Assembly (NCBI RefSeq): GCF_011089895.1
Contig: NZ_JAANAT010000001.1
Span: 3,162,001-3,226,000, forward strand
DNA from: Mucilaginibacter inviolabilis
Lineage (GTDB): Bacteria > Bacteroidota > Bacteroidia > Sphingobacteriales > Sphingobacteriaceae
Direction of reading: 5' to 3'
DNA length: 64,000 nt
Part shown: positions 1 to 8,201 of the stretch, in pieces
Numbering within the stretch: position 1 is the first letter of the stretch
How the letters are laid out: each line of letters starts with the position of its first letter
Translations under genes and position numbers: made by a program
Notes under the pieces: generated by a model
What the model saw: the letters and a program-made list of their open reading frames with translations, nothing else
The model's database searches: none
Told to the model about the DNA's origin: nothing

Positions 1-87
1 TCAAGTTTTAAGTCTTGAGTTCCGAGTCTTGAGTTTTAAGTCAGTAACATACTTCTGGGTTCCGTTTTTGAAATTCAAAACTTAAAA
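1..87. repeat. Intergenic wordy repeat (AGTCTTGAGTT family)
   Basis: The word AGTCTTGAGTT occurs at 11-21 and again at 25-35, flanked by related TTTTAAGTC words. A partly complementary stretch (TTCAAAACTTAAAAC) follows at about 73-88, so the element can form a weak hairpin. The same word family recurs at about 17030 and 17470-17533. It lies just past the stop codon of the YqeY-like gene. Confidence 0.6.
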
Positions 88-537
88 CTATCCCAGCAAT
101 TGTCTTACTACTTCTGATATGGTTTTGCCATCAGCTTTACCAGCAAGTTCTTTATTGGCAGCACCCATTACTTTACCCATATCGCTGGTAGATGTTGCAC
201 CTAAGCGGCTTATCAGTTCCTGCAGATAACCTTCAATTTCAAAGCGGGTCATTTGCTGAGGCAGATAAGGCTCAATCACCTTCATTTCTTCCATCTCTAT
301 TTCATAAAGATCTTCGCGGTTTTGGGTTTTATAGATATCGGCCGATTCTTTACGCTGTTTGATCAGTCTCTGAAGTACCTTGATCTCTGCTTCAGCGGTA
401 AGTTCCTCTGCTGCGCCTTTTTCGGTTTTAGCTAATAACAAAGCTGATTTTATAGCACGGAGCCCTCTTAAACGATCGGCCTGTTTGGCCAACATAGCCA
501 ATTTAATATCCTGATCTATTTGATTTATTAATGACAT
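88..537 (-). CDS. GatB/YqeY domain-containing protein
   Basis: This 149-residue protein matches the compact YqeY family in length and in its features: an N-terminal helical half with K/E-rich segments, then the GKVMGAANKELAGKADGK region typical of the domain that resembles the tail of GatB. GatB tails contact tRNA in the amidotransferase; free-standing YqeY proteins are often called amidase-related, but their role is not settled. The ATG start at 537 gives the expected N-terminus (MSLINQIDQDIKLAM). It is a monocistronic minus-strand gene, with a wordy repeat on each side. The family call is firm and the function is open. Confidence 0.88.
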   Translation of the reverse strand: MSLINQIDQDIKLAMLAKQADRLRGLRAIKSALLLAKTEKGAAEELTAEAEIKVLQRLIKQRKESADIYKTQNREDLYEIEMEEMKVIEPYLPQQMTRFEIEGYLQELISRLGATSTSDMGKVMGAANKELAGKADGKTISEVVRQLLG

Positions 538-540
538 TTT

Positions 541-676
541 ACAATGAGTGAATTATTGAATTAGCGAATTATTGATTTGTGAAAATAGCAATTATTATTT
601 CATCATCTAAACATCTGAAACAGCGAAGCCCTCAACGAAATCAATTTGCACATCTGCACATTCAAAATCTGTACAT
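541..676. repeat. Intergenic wordy repeats (two word families)
   Basis: The gap between the SDR and YqeY-like genes holds GTGAATTATTGAATTAGCGAATTATTGATT-type words at 548-578, the same family as at 28261, 32341 and 54581. ACATCTGCACATTC and GTACATCT-type words follow at about 645-676. No gene is visible. Confidence 0.5.
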
Positions 677-1435
677 CTATTTTCTGAATATGTTACCTGC
701 TGTGGCCTGGGCTGTTGGCATGATCACCAGATCATTGATGTTCACATGCGCCGGGCGTGAGGCAACAAACCATATGGTTTCGGCAATATCATCGGCGGCA
801 AGAGGTTCAAACCCTTCGTATACTTTTTTAGCCCTGTCTTTATCTCCTTTGAAGCGAACTTCTGAAAATTCAGTTTCCACTGCTCCCGGATGTACAGCTG
901 TAACCTTTATACCATGCGGCAACAGATCAATACGCATACCTTTATTTAAGGCATCAACTGCATGTTTGGTAGCACAATATACATTGCCGTTGGCGTACAC
1001 TTCTTTTCCGGCAATAGAACCCAGGTTAATGATATGGCCAAAGCCATTACCGATCATCCAGTTAGACACCACGCGACTTACATAGAGCAAGCCTTTTACA
1101 TTGGTATCAATCATGGTATCCCAATCATCATAGCTACCATTTTGTATAGGATCAAGTCCCTGGCTTAGGCCGGCATTATTGATCAATACATTAACCTTTT
1201 TCCATTCTGCAGGTAAACCTTCCAGGTTCTCTACTACCTGTTCCCGGTTACGTACATCAAATGACGATACCGCAACCTCCACATTATATTTGTCATTTAA
1301 ATGATGAGCCACTTTTTCCAGGCGGTCAAGTCGGCGACCGGTTAATATCAAATTATAGCCTTCGCGGGCAAATACATGGGCACAAGCTTCACCAATGCCG
1401 GCGGTAGCTCCTGTAATTAAAGCAATTTTTTTCAT
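677..1435 (-). CDS. SDR family NADP-dependent dehydrogenase (YdfG-like)
   Basis: This is a 252-residue classical short-chain dehydrogenase. It has the nucleotide-binding TGATAGIG motif at residues 8-15, the NNAG motif near 86-89, and the catalytic Ser140, Tyr153 and Lys157 (YCATK). An arginine pair after the second strand (TGRR) fits NADP preference. Length and motif spacing match the YdfG group, whose members oxidise 3-hydroxy acids such as serine or 3-hydroxypropionate; the substrate here is inferred from similarity only. The gene is monocistronic on the minus strand, with its ATG at 1435. Family assignment is secure, substrate is not. Confidence 0.9.
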   Translation of the reverse strand: MKKIALITGATAGIGEACAHVFAREGYNLILTGRRLDRLEKVAHHLNDKYNVEVAVSSFDVRNREQVVENLEGLPAEWKKVNVLINNAGLSQGLDPIQNGSYDDWDTMIDTNVKGLLYVSRVVSNWMIGNGFGHIINLGSIAGKEVYANGNVYCATKHAVDALNKGMRIDLLPHGIKVTAVHPGAVETEFSEVRFKGDKDRAKKVYEGFEPLAADDIAETIWFVASRPAHVNINDLVIMPTAQATAGNIFRK

Positions 1436-1828
1436 GGTAAGTAGATAACTATGGCCGCGAAATTATGTTTTTTACTTTAAATTATTGTCGGGCAACGGTA
1501 ATGAAGTTTAGTAGGTTATCGTTTTGCGAGGATCCACTCCGGCGTTGTTTCACTTTAAATATTTTCCACTTATGTCATTGCGGGGAGGAACGACGAAGAC
1601 AACCGACCGGAGGGAGCTCATTAATACCTTTAAAAACAAATAAAACATTAATAATCCCGTAGCTATTTTTACCGTTGAGAATGCGAAGAGATTGCTTCAT
1701 GCCTCGCAATAACATGATGTGAACATATCGTGGCAGCCTGTTCTGGGATCATGTAGTTCAGCATAACTAATAAAAAGAAGAGGCCCGGATTTAAATCCGG
1801 GCCTCTTCTTTTTATTTAAATTTTAATA
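1436..1828. other. Intergenic region with GTCATTGCG-type inverted repeat
   Basis: These 393 nt contain no convincing gene; the short open frame at 1465-1662 runs through the repeat. The left arm of an imperfect inverted repeat starts at about 1572 (TATGTCATTGCGGGGAGGAA, then CGACGAAG) and the right arm lies at about 1684-1717 (GCGAAGAGATTGCTTCATG, then CCTCGCAATAACATGA). This resembles a dispersed intergenic hairpin found widely in Bacteroidota. A perfect terminator palindrome closes the region at 1772-1813. Confidence 0.6.
1772..1813. terminator. Perfect 42-nt palindromic terminator
   Basis: Two 21-nt arms (1772-1792 and 1793-1813) are exact reverse complements, with a GC core AGGCCCGG/CCGGGCCT and A/T tracts at both ends, so it can end transcription in either direction. 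It sits 16 nt past the stop of the minus-strand gene at 1829-2500. Confidence 0.85.
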
Positions 1829-2500
1829 TTAAGCTTCTTCAAGCGCTAATCTCCTGTTTCTACGGATAACCATCATTACAATGATAAGTATTATAGGTAT
1901 ACCACCATATATGGCCATTTTGGCTCCAAAGGAAATACCTTTGGCATCGGATATATACTGGTCATGACGTTGCAGTTCAGGAGCTATTTTTAAGGAACTG
2001 CTAAACGCTTTTAACTCTCCCTTAGCTAAGTCCTGGCGTTGTTCAGGAATCAGATACTCCATAGTATAGGCAGCTTCACGGGTATATATGATGATAAAGT
2101 TCCTTAACTGCGGCGATTCGCCGGTGGTGTTGCTGTTATCAACGCGCAGCGTAAATACTTTAGCTTTTAAAGAGCCAACGGTGGTGTCGCGCAAATTCAT
2201 GACACTACCGGTACGTGATTGTTTCTGGATATCATTCACAGTGTTTTTAAGCACCTGGTTCAAATCACGTTCTTTATCCAGTGGTTTGGTATTAGCCGGG
2301 TTTGGAGCTTTAATAACTACCATATAACCAAAAGCCCCGTTGCCGGAGTAGATCTGCTGACCCAGTGTATCCTTCTTTAAAAAATTAGCAGGTAACGATA
2401 TCGAAACCAGGCTATCTATCTGCACCGGTTTTAAAGCCTGGCTAAAACCTAGTGTTGCAAACAAGCATATGATTGTTATACTTAAAATTATCTTTTTCAT
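1829..2500 (-). CDS. Exported membrane-anchored protein of unknown function
   Basis: I do not recognise a named family. The protein (223 residues from the ATG at 2500) starts with a signal peptide (MKKIILSITIICLFATLGFS, cleavage probably near SQA). A soluble domain of about 165 residues follows. One hydrophobic segment near the C-terminus (GGIPIILIIVMMVI) ends in basic residues (RRNRR), so the body should face the periplasm and the tail the cytoplasm. An upstream TTG would extend it by six residues but would place charged residues before an obvious signal peptide, so ATG is preferred. A 10-bp inverted repeat lies 68 nt upstream. Confidence 0.75.
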   Translation of the reverse strand: MKKIILSITIICLFATLGFSQALKPVQIDSLVSISLPANFLKKDTLGQQIYSGNGAFGYMVVIKAPNPANTKPLDKERDLNQVLKNTVNDIQKQSRTGSVMNLRDTTVGSLKAKVFTLRVDNSNTTGESPQLRNFIIIYTREAAYTMEYLIPEQRQDLAKGELKAFSSSLKIAPELQRHDQYISDAKGISFGAKMAIYGGIPIILIIVMMVIRRNRRLALEEA

Positions 2501-2567
2501 ACTTAATTTAACTCCCAAAAGAGTGGCTGGTTTAAATAATAGTTAATAATGAATTTTTTATGACAAT

Positions 2568-2592
2568 TATCTTATTGGTTATCAATAAGATA
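2568..2592. promoter_or_regulatory. Inverted repeat, possible operator
   Basis: TATCTTATTG and CAATAAGATA form perfect 10-nt arms around a 5-nt spacer (GTTAT). The site is 68 nt upstream of the minus-strand gene starting at 2500. No T-run follows, so an operator is as likely as an RNA hairpin. The regulator is unknown. Confidence 0.35.
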
Positions 2593-2786
2593 CAAAATAA
2601 CTTAATATGAATAAGTAGAGCAAGAGTTATGCCAGTGAGTACCGGGTAGTGGTTTTAAAGTATAAATGACAAGCGCATGATGCTGTAGCAGAGCAGGATA
2701 GATGCAAACATTCCCGGCCTCATCAGGATAAGTTGGCGAGTGACTTTTTTGTATTCAAAACAATACACTTTGGATTTACCACAAAT

Positions 2787-2820
2787 AAAAAAGCCTCTCT
2801 GTTGCGGGAGAGGCTTTTGT
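2787..2820 (-). terminator. Terminator of M3 peptidase gene
   Basis: The stem AGCCTCTC/GAGAGGCT (2792-2799 with 2808-2815) has an A-rich flank on the left, which reads as a T-run on the minus strand. It is 15 nt past the stop of the M3 peptidase gene. Confidence 0.8.
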
Positions 2821-2834
2821 TTGATCTGTATTTT

Positions 2835-4538
2835 TTAGTTGATCTTATCCATTTCGGCTTTTACAAATTCGGCCAGTTCTTTGACGTAAGCCGCGCTGAA
2901 ATCAAATTTGATACCCGCTGTTTCGTAAATTTCTTTAATGGTTTTGGTATAGCCCAACTTTAGCGCATCCAAATATTGCTGTAAGCCTTTCTCCGGGTTC
3001 TCTTTATAGTTTTTCCATACCGCTATGGCGCCCAATTGGGCCATACCGTATTCAATGTAATAGAACGGCACTTCAAAAATATGCAGTTGTTTTTGCCATA
3101 AATTGGCTTCGGCATCTGGATGCTCGCTCCAATCTACAAAGCCGGTACCAAATGGCTCATATATTTTGATCCAGGCTTCGGTACGCTCGGCATCAGTATG
3201 ATTAGGGTTAGTGTAGATCCAATGTTGAAACTGATCAACCACGGCTACCCACGGCAGTGTTTTCAATACATCAACAAGCTGATCGCGTTTGGCGCGTTTC
3301 AAATCTTCTTCATTATCAAAAAACACATTCCAGTTATCCATAGAAATCAATTCCATCGACATGGAAGCCAGCTCGGCTACTTCTGATGGGCAATGTTTAA
3401 AATCATTCAACTCTAAATCGGCAGTCAGGAAGGTATGTACCGCGTGGCCACCTTCATGTACCATGGTAGTCAAATCGCGGAAGGTATTGGCCGAATTCAT
3501 GAAGATGAAAGGTGCACCGGTTTCGGCCAGTGGATAGTTGTAACCACCAGGAGCTTTACCTTTGCGACTCTCTACATCAAACAAGTTATTATCCTTCATG
3601 ATCTCCAGACGCTCGCCCAGGTAACGGTTAATATTGCTAAAGCATTGAATGGATTTTTCAATGAGCTCATTCCCGCTGTTAAACGGTTTTAGTGCAGGTT
3701 TGCCGGATATATCCACATCCATATCCCATGGCTTTAACTGGGGCAGGTCAAGAGCCTCTTTACGTTTGGCTGCCTGTTCGCGCAGGATAGGTACAATTTC
3801 GGTTTCAATGGCAGCATGGAAGGCATAGCAATCCTGTGGAGTATAATCAAACCGCCCTAATGCCTGGAACATATAATCCCTGAAGTTTTCGAAACCAGCA
3901 TTGGTAGCCACAGTATGCCTTAATTTACGCAGGTGATCAAACAGTTCGTCCAATTGATCTTTGTCCTGCAGGCGGCGGTTGGTTATTTTTTCCCAAACTT
4001 CCTGGCGTTTTGCACGGTCGGTGCCTTTTAAAAATACAGAGGCTTGCTCTAGAGTAAACTCTTTATCATCAATATGAACAGACATCGCGCCAGTTATTGA
4101 CTGGTACTTTTGCTGTTCAACCTGTATCTCGGTTTGTACCGGTATATTCTCTTCCCTGAATAATTCAAGAGCCTTTTTTACGGCACGTAAAAAGATAAAA
4201 TATTTTTCGCCGTCCAGTTGGTCAACATATTCGCTGGCAACCAGCTTTTTATTAAGCTCGTTGCTATAAGGGGCAACTTTAGGCTCAATTTCGGTAGCAA
4301 AGTATTGGAAATTCTGTAACAGTTCTTCGCTGGTGGTATCGCAGGTCATACGGATATAACGCCAGGCAAAATCTTCTTCCAGTGCAGCTTCCAATTCGCT
4401 TTTATCATGCAGCCATTTTTCCAGCTCTTCAACGGAATTAATAGAGCGATCAAGCAGTTCTTTATAAATAGGCTCCAGGTTTTCCCACTTCATTTCGAGT
4501 GTGGCCGGGATGTATGTTTTTGTTTTCTTGTGGATCAT
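2835..4538 (-). CDS. M3 family oligoendopeptidase (PepF-like)
   Basis: This 567-residue cytosolic zinc metallopeptidase should cut short peptides. The zinc site HEGGH is at about residues 361-365 (MVHEGGHAVHTF), followed about 25 residues later by the ELASMSMELIS segment that supplies the third zinc ligand in M3 enzymes. The length matches oligoendopeptidase F relatives (about 560-600). The ATG at 4538 is chosen over an upstream TTG at 4571 because the extension is poor in conserved content and reads through a repetitive ATATGCAGATATGC stretch. There is no signal peptide. The gene stands alone with its own terminator. Confidence 0.92.
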   Translation of the reverse strand: MIHKKTKTYIPATLEMKWENLEPIYKELLDRSINSVEELEKWLHDKSELEAALEEDFAWRYIRMTCDTTSEELLQNFQYFATEIEPKVAPYSNELNKKLVASEYVDQLDGEKYFIFLRAVKKALELFREENIPVQTEIQVEQQKYQSITGAMSVHIDDKEFTLEQASVFLKGTDRAKRQEVWEKITNRRLQDKDQLDELFDHLRKLRHTVATNAGFENFRDYMFQALGRFDYTPQDCYAFHAAIETEIVPILREQAAKRKEALDLPQLKPWDMDVDISGKPALKPFNSGNELIEKSIQCFSNINRYLGERLEIMKDNNLFDVESRKGKAPGGYNYPLAETGAPFIFMNSANTFRDLTTMVHEGGHAVHTFLTADLELNDFKHCPSEVAELASMSMELISMDNWNVFFDNEEDLKRAKRDQLVDVLKTLPWVAVVDQFQHWIYTNPNHTDAERTEAWIKIYEPFGTGFVDWSEHPDAEANLWQKQLHIFEVPFYYIEYGMAQLGAIAVWKNYKENPEKGLQQYLDALKLGYTKTIKEIYETAGIKFDFSAAYVKELAEFVKAEMDKIN

Positions 4539-4544
4539 AATTTT

Positions 4545-4600
4545 TGGATATGCAGATATGCGTATGTGCAAATATGCAGATTAGTAAGGAAGTCCGAAAG
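4545..4600. repeat. Short ATATGCAGATATGC word repeats
   Basis: The tract GATATGCAGATATGCGTATG, followed by TGCAAATATGCAGATTAG, reiterates ATATGCAGAT-like words directly upstream of the M3 peptidase start. It looks like another family of the intergenic wordy repeats. Confidence 0.4.
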
Positions 4601-4664
4601 ACCGGAATGCGTGAAGATATAAAATTACACCCCGACACTTTCTGATCAATAACCTGAAATTTTT

Positions 4665-5486
4665 TTAAGCAGGTATAGAAAATAAAGGAATATTTAAACC
4701 TGAGGCCATGATGCGTGTTTTGCTGCGGTGTACCATGGAGCCCCAGAATCCGTGCTGCTCCGGAACCATGATTAACAGGTCGGCACCCATCTTTTTGATC
4801 TCGTTGGCTATGCCGTCAATAATAGAGTCGGATTTAACGTTTTTATAATAGTAATCGATGCCTTCCAATCCGTCATCAATGCGGTTTAATGAGGTCGCGT
4901 CGCCACCTGCTTCCTGCAATTCCTCTATGGTTTGATTGATCAAAAGAACTTCTATTTCAGCCTTGGTAACCAATGCAACATCCTTAACCTGGGCCAGTAT
5001 CTCTTCAGAAACCCCGTTTAGTACATCGCAGGCAAAAAGTACCTTTTTAGGAACATTAAACTTTACGTGAGCAGGAACGGCCAGTACCGGGGTCCGCAGT
5101 TTTTTGATGATGGATGTAGTGGTATTTCCCAACAGCTCCTGTTCCAATGATTTTTCTTCCATGCCCATCACAATCATCTCGGGCTGATACTCGGCAACTA
5201 TTTCTTTAATAGCATTATCTATAAAAGAGAACGTAGCTCTGGCTACTGTTTCGATGCCGTATTCGTCGGCCAGTAATAATGCTTTTGATTCCAGAAGCAG
5301 TCTGTTGGCTTCTATCATTTCTTCCACATGCTGAGCCGAAAGACGGGCGTTCTCCACGTGTACAGAAATCGTGAAGTCATTCAGCAGGATTAATTTATAA
5401 TGGTTTAAACGGGCAACACCTGCGGCCCAGGCAACGGCGTTTTCGGCCAGATCGGTATAATTGGTTGCAGCTAATATGGTTTTCAT
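4665..5486 (-). CDS. Universal stress protein, tandem Usp domains
   Basis: This 273-residue cytosolic protein carries two UspA domains in tandem, roughly residues 1-140 and 145-273. The first begins MKTILAATNYTDLAENAVAWA and ends with a glycine-rich nucleotide-binding-type motif (GMEEKSLEQELLGNTTTSI). The second begins KKVLFACDV and ends with LIMVPEQHGFWGSMVHRSKT. Two-domain Usps are common in Bacteroidota and may bind ATP; the glycine motif of the first half is only partly canonical. The role in stress survival is inferred from the family. The gene is single on the minus strand. Confidence 0.88.
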   Translation of the reverse strand: MKTILAATNYTDLAENAVAWAAGVARLNHYKLILLNDFTISVHVENARLSAQHVEEMIEANRLLLESKALLLADEYGIETVARATFSFIDNAIKEIVAEYQPEMIVMGMEEKSLEQELLGNTTTSIIKKLRTPVLAVPAHVKFNVPKKVLFACDVLNGVSEEILAQVKDVALVTKAEIEVLLINQTIEELQEAGGDATSLNRIDDGLEGIDYYYKNVKSDSIIDGIANEIKKMGADLLIMVPEQHGFWGSMVHRSKTRIMASGLNIPLFSIPA

Positions 5487-5563
5487 AATATAAAGATGAA
5501 ATTATTTAGGCTGAAATTAGCTGCAATTAATACACCAATTGTTATCACAAGGTAATATTGCAG

Positions 5564-5597
5564 AAAACAGCACCAGGACTAAGCCTGGTGCTGTTTT
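5564..5597 (-). terminator. Terminator of epimerase gene
   Basis: Perfect 14-nt arms (5564-5577 AAAACAGCACCAGG and 5584-5597) surround a 6-nt loop. A-tracts on the left read as T-tracts on the minus strand. It lies 27 nt beyond the epimerase stop. Confidence 0.85.
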
Positions 5598-5623
5598 ATA
5601 ATACACTTGAGTTGGGTATTTAT

Positions 5624-6556
5624 TTAAACGGACGCTTTATATAATGTTTGCGACATATGTTTGATACCATCCTCATAACTGGTGGTTTTAAAGTTGAAAG
5701 CTTTTTCAAATTTTGTTGAGTCAAAAATGTAATCGTGGTCATATTGGTAGTACATCTCTACCGTACCCATAACCGTTTTGTTAAAAAGACCATAGCACCA
5801 CAATAAAAATTTATTAACCGCGAAAAAGCTGGGTTTCATTTTGTAAATGCGTGCGGCAAGTTCAATAAACTGTTGCCCGGTTATAGCGGGTGCGGTTGGT
5901 ATATGCCATACCTGGTTATCGCTTTCGGGATGTTGCCCAAGCAGAAACATGGCTTTACCTGCGTCAGGAATATAAGTAAAGCTGTGCAAGGTTTTAGCTT
6001 TGCCAATCCACTGGGCACTCAATTTTTCAGAAAGGCGTTTCAGCACCATCTGATCAAAAAAGGCATTCAGCGAGTCGGTACCGTAAAAATCGGCCCCGCG
6101 GGCAATGCTGGCCCTGATATTGCCTGCTTTAACTTCGTCCATTAAAGTGTTGGCAACCCCCACACGTATCTGACCTTTAACACTGCTGGGATGGTAAGGG
6201 GTATCTTCGGTCATGGCACCGTTAACCAGTCCGTAGCTGTAAACGTTATCAAAAAATATCAGTCGAGCGCCGGTTGCTTTGGCTACGTTGATCACATTTT
6301 GAATAATTACAGGCCATTGCTGCCGCCATACCTCTATATCATAAACCAGGCCTGCACACAGGTATATGACTGTTGAACCTTGAGATGCCTGTAATATTTC
6401 GTCGTAATTTAAAAGATCTGCTTTTTGCCAGGTTACATTGGCCGAGGTTATTTGTACAGGTTTGCGACTTACCAAACGTACAGTATCATTATTGTTGATT
6501 AATTCCTGAGTGAGGGCGTTGGCCACTGGGCCGCCGGCTCCTAATATAGTGTGCAT
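5624..6556 (-). CDS. NAD-dependent epimerase/dehydratase family protein
   Basis: This 310-residue protein has an N-terminal Rossmann start (MHTILGAGGPVANALTQEL, a GxGGxVA variant of GxxGxxG). The middle segment FFDNVYSYG resembles the extended-SDR region holding the active-site Tyr, but the usual YxxxK spacing is not clear (SYGLVNG follows). NAD(P) binding is therefore likely while classical sugar epimerase catalysis is uncertain; it may be an atypical SDR such as an NmrA-like or ketoreductase relative. The C-terminal half is family-typical. It is single on the minus strand, with a wordy repeat upstream. Confidence 0.8.
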   Translation of the reverse strand: MHTILGAGGPVANALTQELINNNDTVRLVSRKPVQITSANVTWQKADLLNYDEILQASQGSTVIYLCAGLVYDIEVWRQQWPVIIQNVINVAKATGARLIFFDNVYSYGLVNGAMTEDTPYHPSSVKGQIRVGVANTLMDEVKAGNIRASIARGADFYGTDSLNAFFDQMVLKRLSEKLSAQWIGKAKTLHSFTYIPDAGKAMFLLGQHPESDNQVWHIPTAPAITGQQFIELAARIYKMKPSFFAVNKFLLWCYGLFNKTVMGTVEMYYQYDHDYIFDSTKFEKAFNFKTTSYEDGIKHMSQTLYKASV

Positions 6557-6632
6557 ATGTTTTCTTGTTTTGTGTATAACAAAGGTAGATTGCCTTTGTG
6601 AGTCAAAACGTTAACAAAAGATAAGAATTTGA

Positions 6633-6715
6633 GGGAGATTTCGGACGTCGGATGTTCGATGTCGGATTTATTTAGATTTAGTAATTGGGATGTTCGGTTT
6701 CGGATTTATTATTCT
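6633..6715. repeat. Wordy repeat (GTTCGGTTTCGGATTTA family)
   Basis: Reiterated words such as GATGTTCGATGTCGGATTTA and GATGTTCGGTTTCGGATTTA lie between the Crp/Fnr and epimerase genes. Related TTTCGGATTTTC words recur at 38908-38998. Confidence 0.45.
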
Positions 6716-6751
6716 GTTAATTCTTTAATTCCGATAATTCAGGTTCAGACA

Positions 6752-7357
6752 TCAAGCGCTTATCTTCATGATCCTTCTGCGGATGCGGGAAAGTGAAACA
6801 GGGGTTATACCTAAAAAATTGGCCACATAATGTTGGGGGATACGTTGTAAAACTTCGCCACCGGTTTCTAGTAGTTTGTTATAGCGTTCTTCGGGAGTTT
6901 GCGTTATAAATGATGTTACACGGTCTTCGTAGCAGATCAGGTATTGTTCTGCAACAAGCCTGTATATGCGTTCCATTTTGTGGCCTACCAGATCATCAGC
7001 ATAAAGTTGTTGTGTGTCGTTGTAGTTAAGCGTAACCAATACGCTGTCTTCCAATGCCTGTATATAGTTAATGGCCGGTTGACGCGTTAAAAAACTTTTG
7101 TATGAGCTGATGAATTCGTTTTCGAAGCAAAAATAGCCGGTGATCTCTTCGCCATCTTTCACGTGAAAAAATCGTACAGAGCCTTTTATCACTAGGCCGA
7201 TATGGTTACATACTTTGCCGGGCTCAGCAAAGTTTTTCTTTTTCTTAAGTATGCTTACCTCCAGGTAGGGCACTAAAAGCTGCCACTCCGCATCGGTAAG
7301 CGGAACGAATGTTTGGATATGATCTCTGAATCGGTTGAGTGCGATTAATGAATCCAT
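6752..7357 (-). CDS. Crp/Fnr family transcriptional regulator
   Basis: This 201-residue protein has a cyclic-nucleotide-binding-like beta-barrel (about residues 20-130), a long dimer helix, and a C-terminal winged helix-turn-helix with recognition region VANFLGITPVSLSRIRRRI near residues 178-196. No cysteine cluster typical of oxygen-sensing Fnr is seen, so it is probably a ligand-responsive or orphan regulator. The start overlaps the stop of the upstream prenyltransferase gene by 13 nt, placing it last in an engB-ubiA-like-crp operon. Its targets cannot be inferred. Confidence 0.88.
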   Translation of the reverse strand: MDSLIALNRFRDHIQTFVPLTDAEWQLLVPYLEVSILKKKKNFAEPGKVCNHIGLVIKGSVRFFHVKDGEEITGYFCFENEFISSYKSFLTRQPAINYIQALEDSVLVTLNYNDTQQLYADDLVGHKMERIYRLVAEQYLICYEDRVTSFITQTPEERYNKLLETGGEVLQRIPQHYVANFLGITPVSLSRIRRRIMKISA

Positions 7358-8199
7358 ATTCTATCTAGTAGAAATAATGCTGCAAATACTACACTGGCTA
7401 TACCATTGGTGGTCATAAAGGCAAAATTTACCCTGGTTAAGTCATTGGGCTTTACCAGCAGGTGCTGATAAATAAGCATAGCACAAAAGAATACGATACC
7501 TATATAATACAGAAAGCCTACATGCGTAAAAAGTACCGGCATGATAATAAAGGCAGCTGAGAGCACATGTAAAAAGGTCGACAGTCTTAAGGCATTCACC
7601 TTTCCTAAATAGGCTGGGATGGAGTGCAATTTCAAGCTGCGATCAAAATCTTCATCCTGCAGGGCATAAATAATATCAAAGCCGCTCACCCAGCACAAAA
7701 CTGAAAGCGAAAAGAATAAAGGTGTTAAGGCGAATGCTCCTGTTACTACCAAATAAGCGCCGATAGGAGCCAGCGATAAACCCAGGCCCAATACCAAATG
7801 GCAAAGCGCTGTAAAACGTTTGGTAGCGCTATAACCCATCACCACAAATAAAGCCACCGGGGATAAGTAAAAGCACAGTGGATTGATAAACCAGGTAGCC
7901 ACGATAAATAACGCGCAGTTAACCAACGTAAAAGTTAAAGCCGACGAAGCGCTGATGCGTCCTGCAGGAATATCGCGCTGTTTAGTTCGAGGGTTTTGCG
8001 CGTCGATATCCCGGTCCAGATAGCGGTTAAAGGCCATAGCTGAATTGCGGGCAAATACCATACAGAGTACCATCAGTACCAGTTTGCGCCAGTCGAAATG
8101 ATTTTGTGTAGTGGTAACCGCCAAAAAAAAGCCGATAAAGGCAAATGGCATAGCGAAAATGGTATGTGCAAATGTTACTAATGAAAGGTATTTTTTCAT
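7345..8199 (-). CDS. UbiA-like polyprenyltransferase (menaquinone-pathway type)
   Basis: This 284-residue integral membrane protein has about eight to nine hydrophobic segments and both aspartate-rich prenyl-diphosphate motifs: NRYLDRDID at residues 58-66 and QDEDFD near 182-187. It belongs to the UbiA superfamily, in the group annotated as putative 4-hydroxybenzoate polyprenyltransferase (MqnP-like) in quinone-making Bacteroidota. Since Bacteroidota use menaquinone, a futalosine-type aromatic acceptor is more likely than 4-hydroxybenzoate; that is inference. It starts 2 nt after the engB stop and overlaps the next gene, so translation is probably coupled. Confidence 0.88.
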   Translation of the reverse strand: MKKYLSLVTFAHTIFAMPFAFIGFFLAVTTTQNHFDWRKLVLMVLCMVFARNSAMAFNRYLDRDIDAQNPRTKQRDIPAGRISASSALTFTLVNCALFIVATWFINPLCFYLSPVALFVVMGYSATKRFTALCHLVLGLGLSLAPIGAYLVVTGAFALTPLFFSLSVLCWVSGFDIIYALQDEDFDRSLKLHSIPAYLGKVNALRLSTFLHVLSAAFIIMPVLFTHVGFLYYIGIVFFCAMLIYQHLLVKPNDLTRVNFAFMTTNGIASVVFAALFLLDRIWIH

Positions 8200-8201
8200 T
8201 G

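Larger units (their letters stand above)
2501..2834. other. Intergenic region with inverted repeat and terminator
   Basis: There are no gene-like frames here. It holds a perfect 10-bp inverted repeat (2568-2592) upstream of the exported protein and the terminator hairpin of the M3 peptidase (about 2787-2820). The rest is AT-rich and unremarkable. Confidence 0.6.

Noticed and set aside
579..1085. 168-codon plus-strand open frame opposite the SDR gene
   Set aside because: It is antisense to an intact SDR gene and its product resembles no protein; codon pattern is that of a shadow frame.
1465..1662. 65-codon open frame in the intergenic region
   Set aside because: It runs through the GTCATTGCG-type repeat and lacks a plausible protein sequence.
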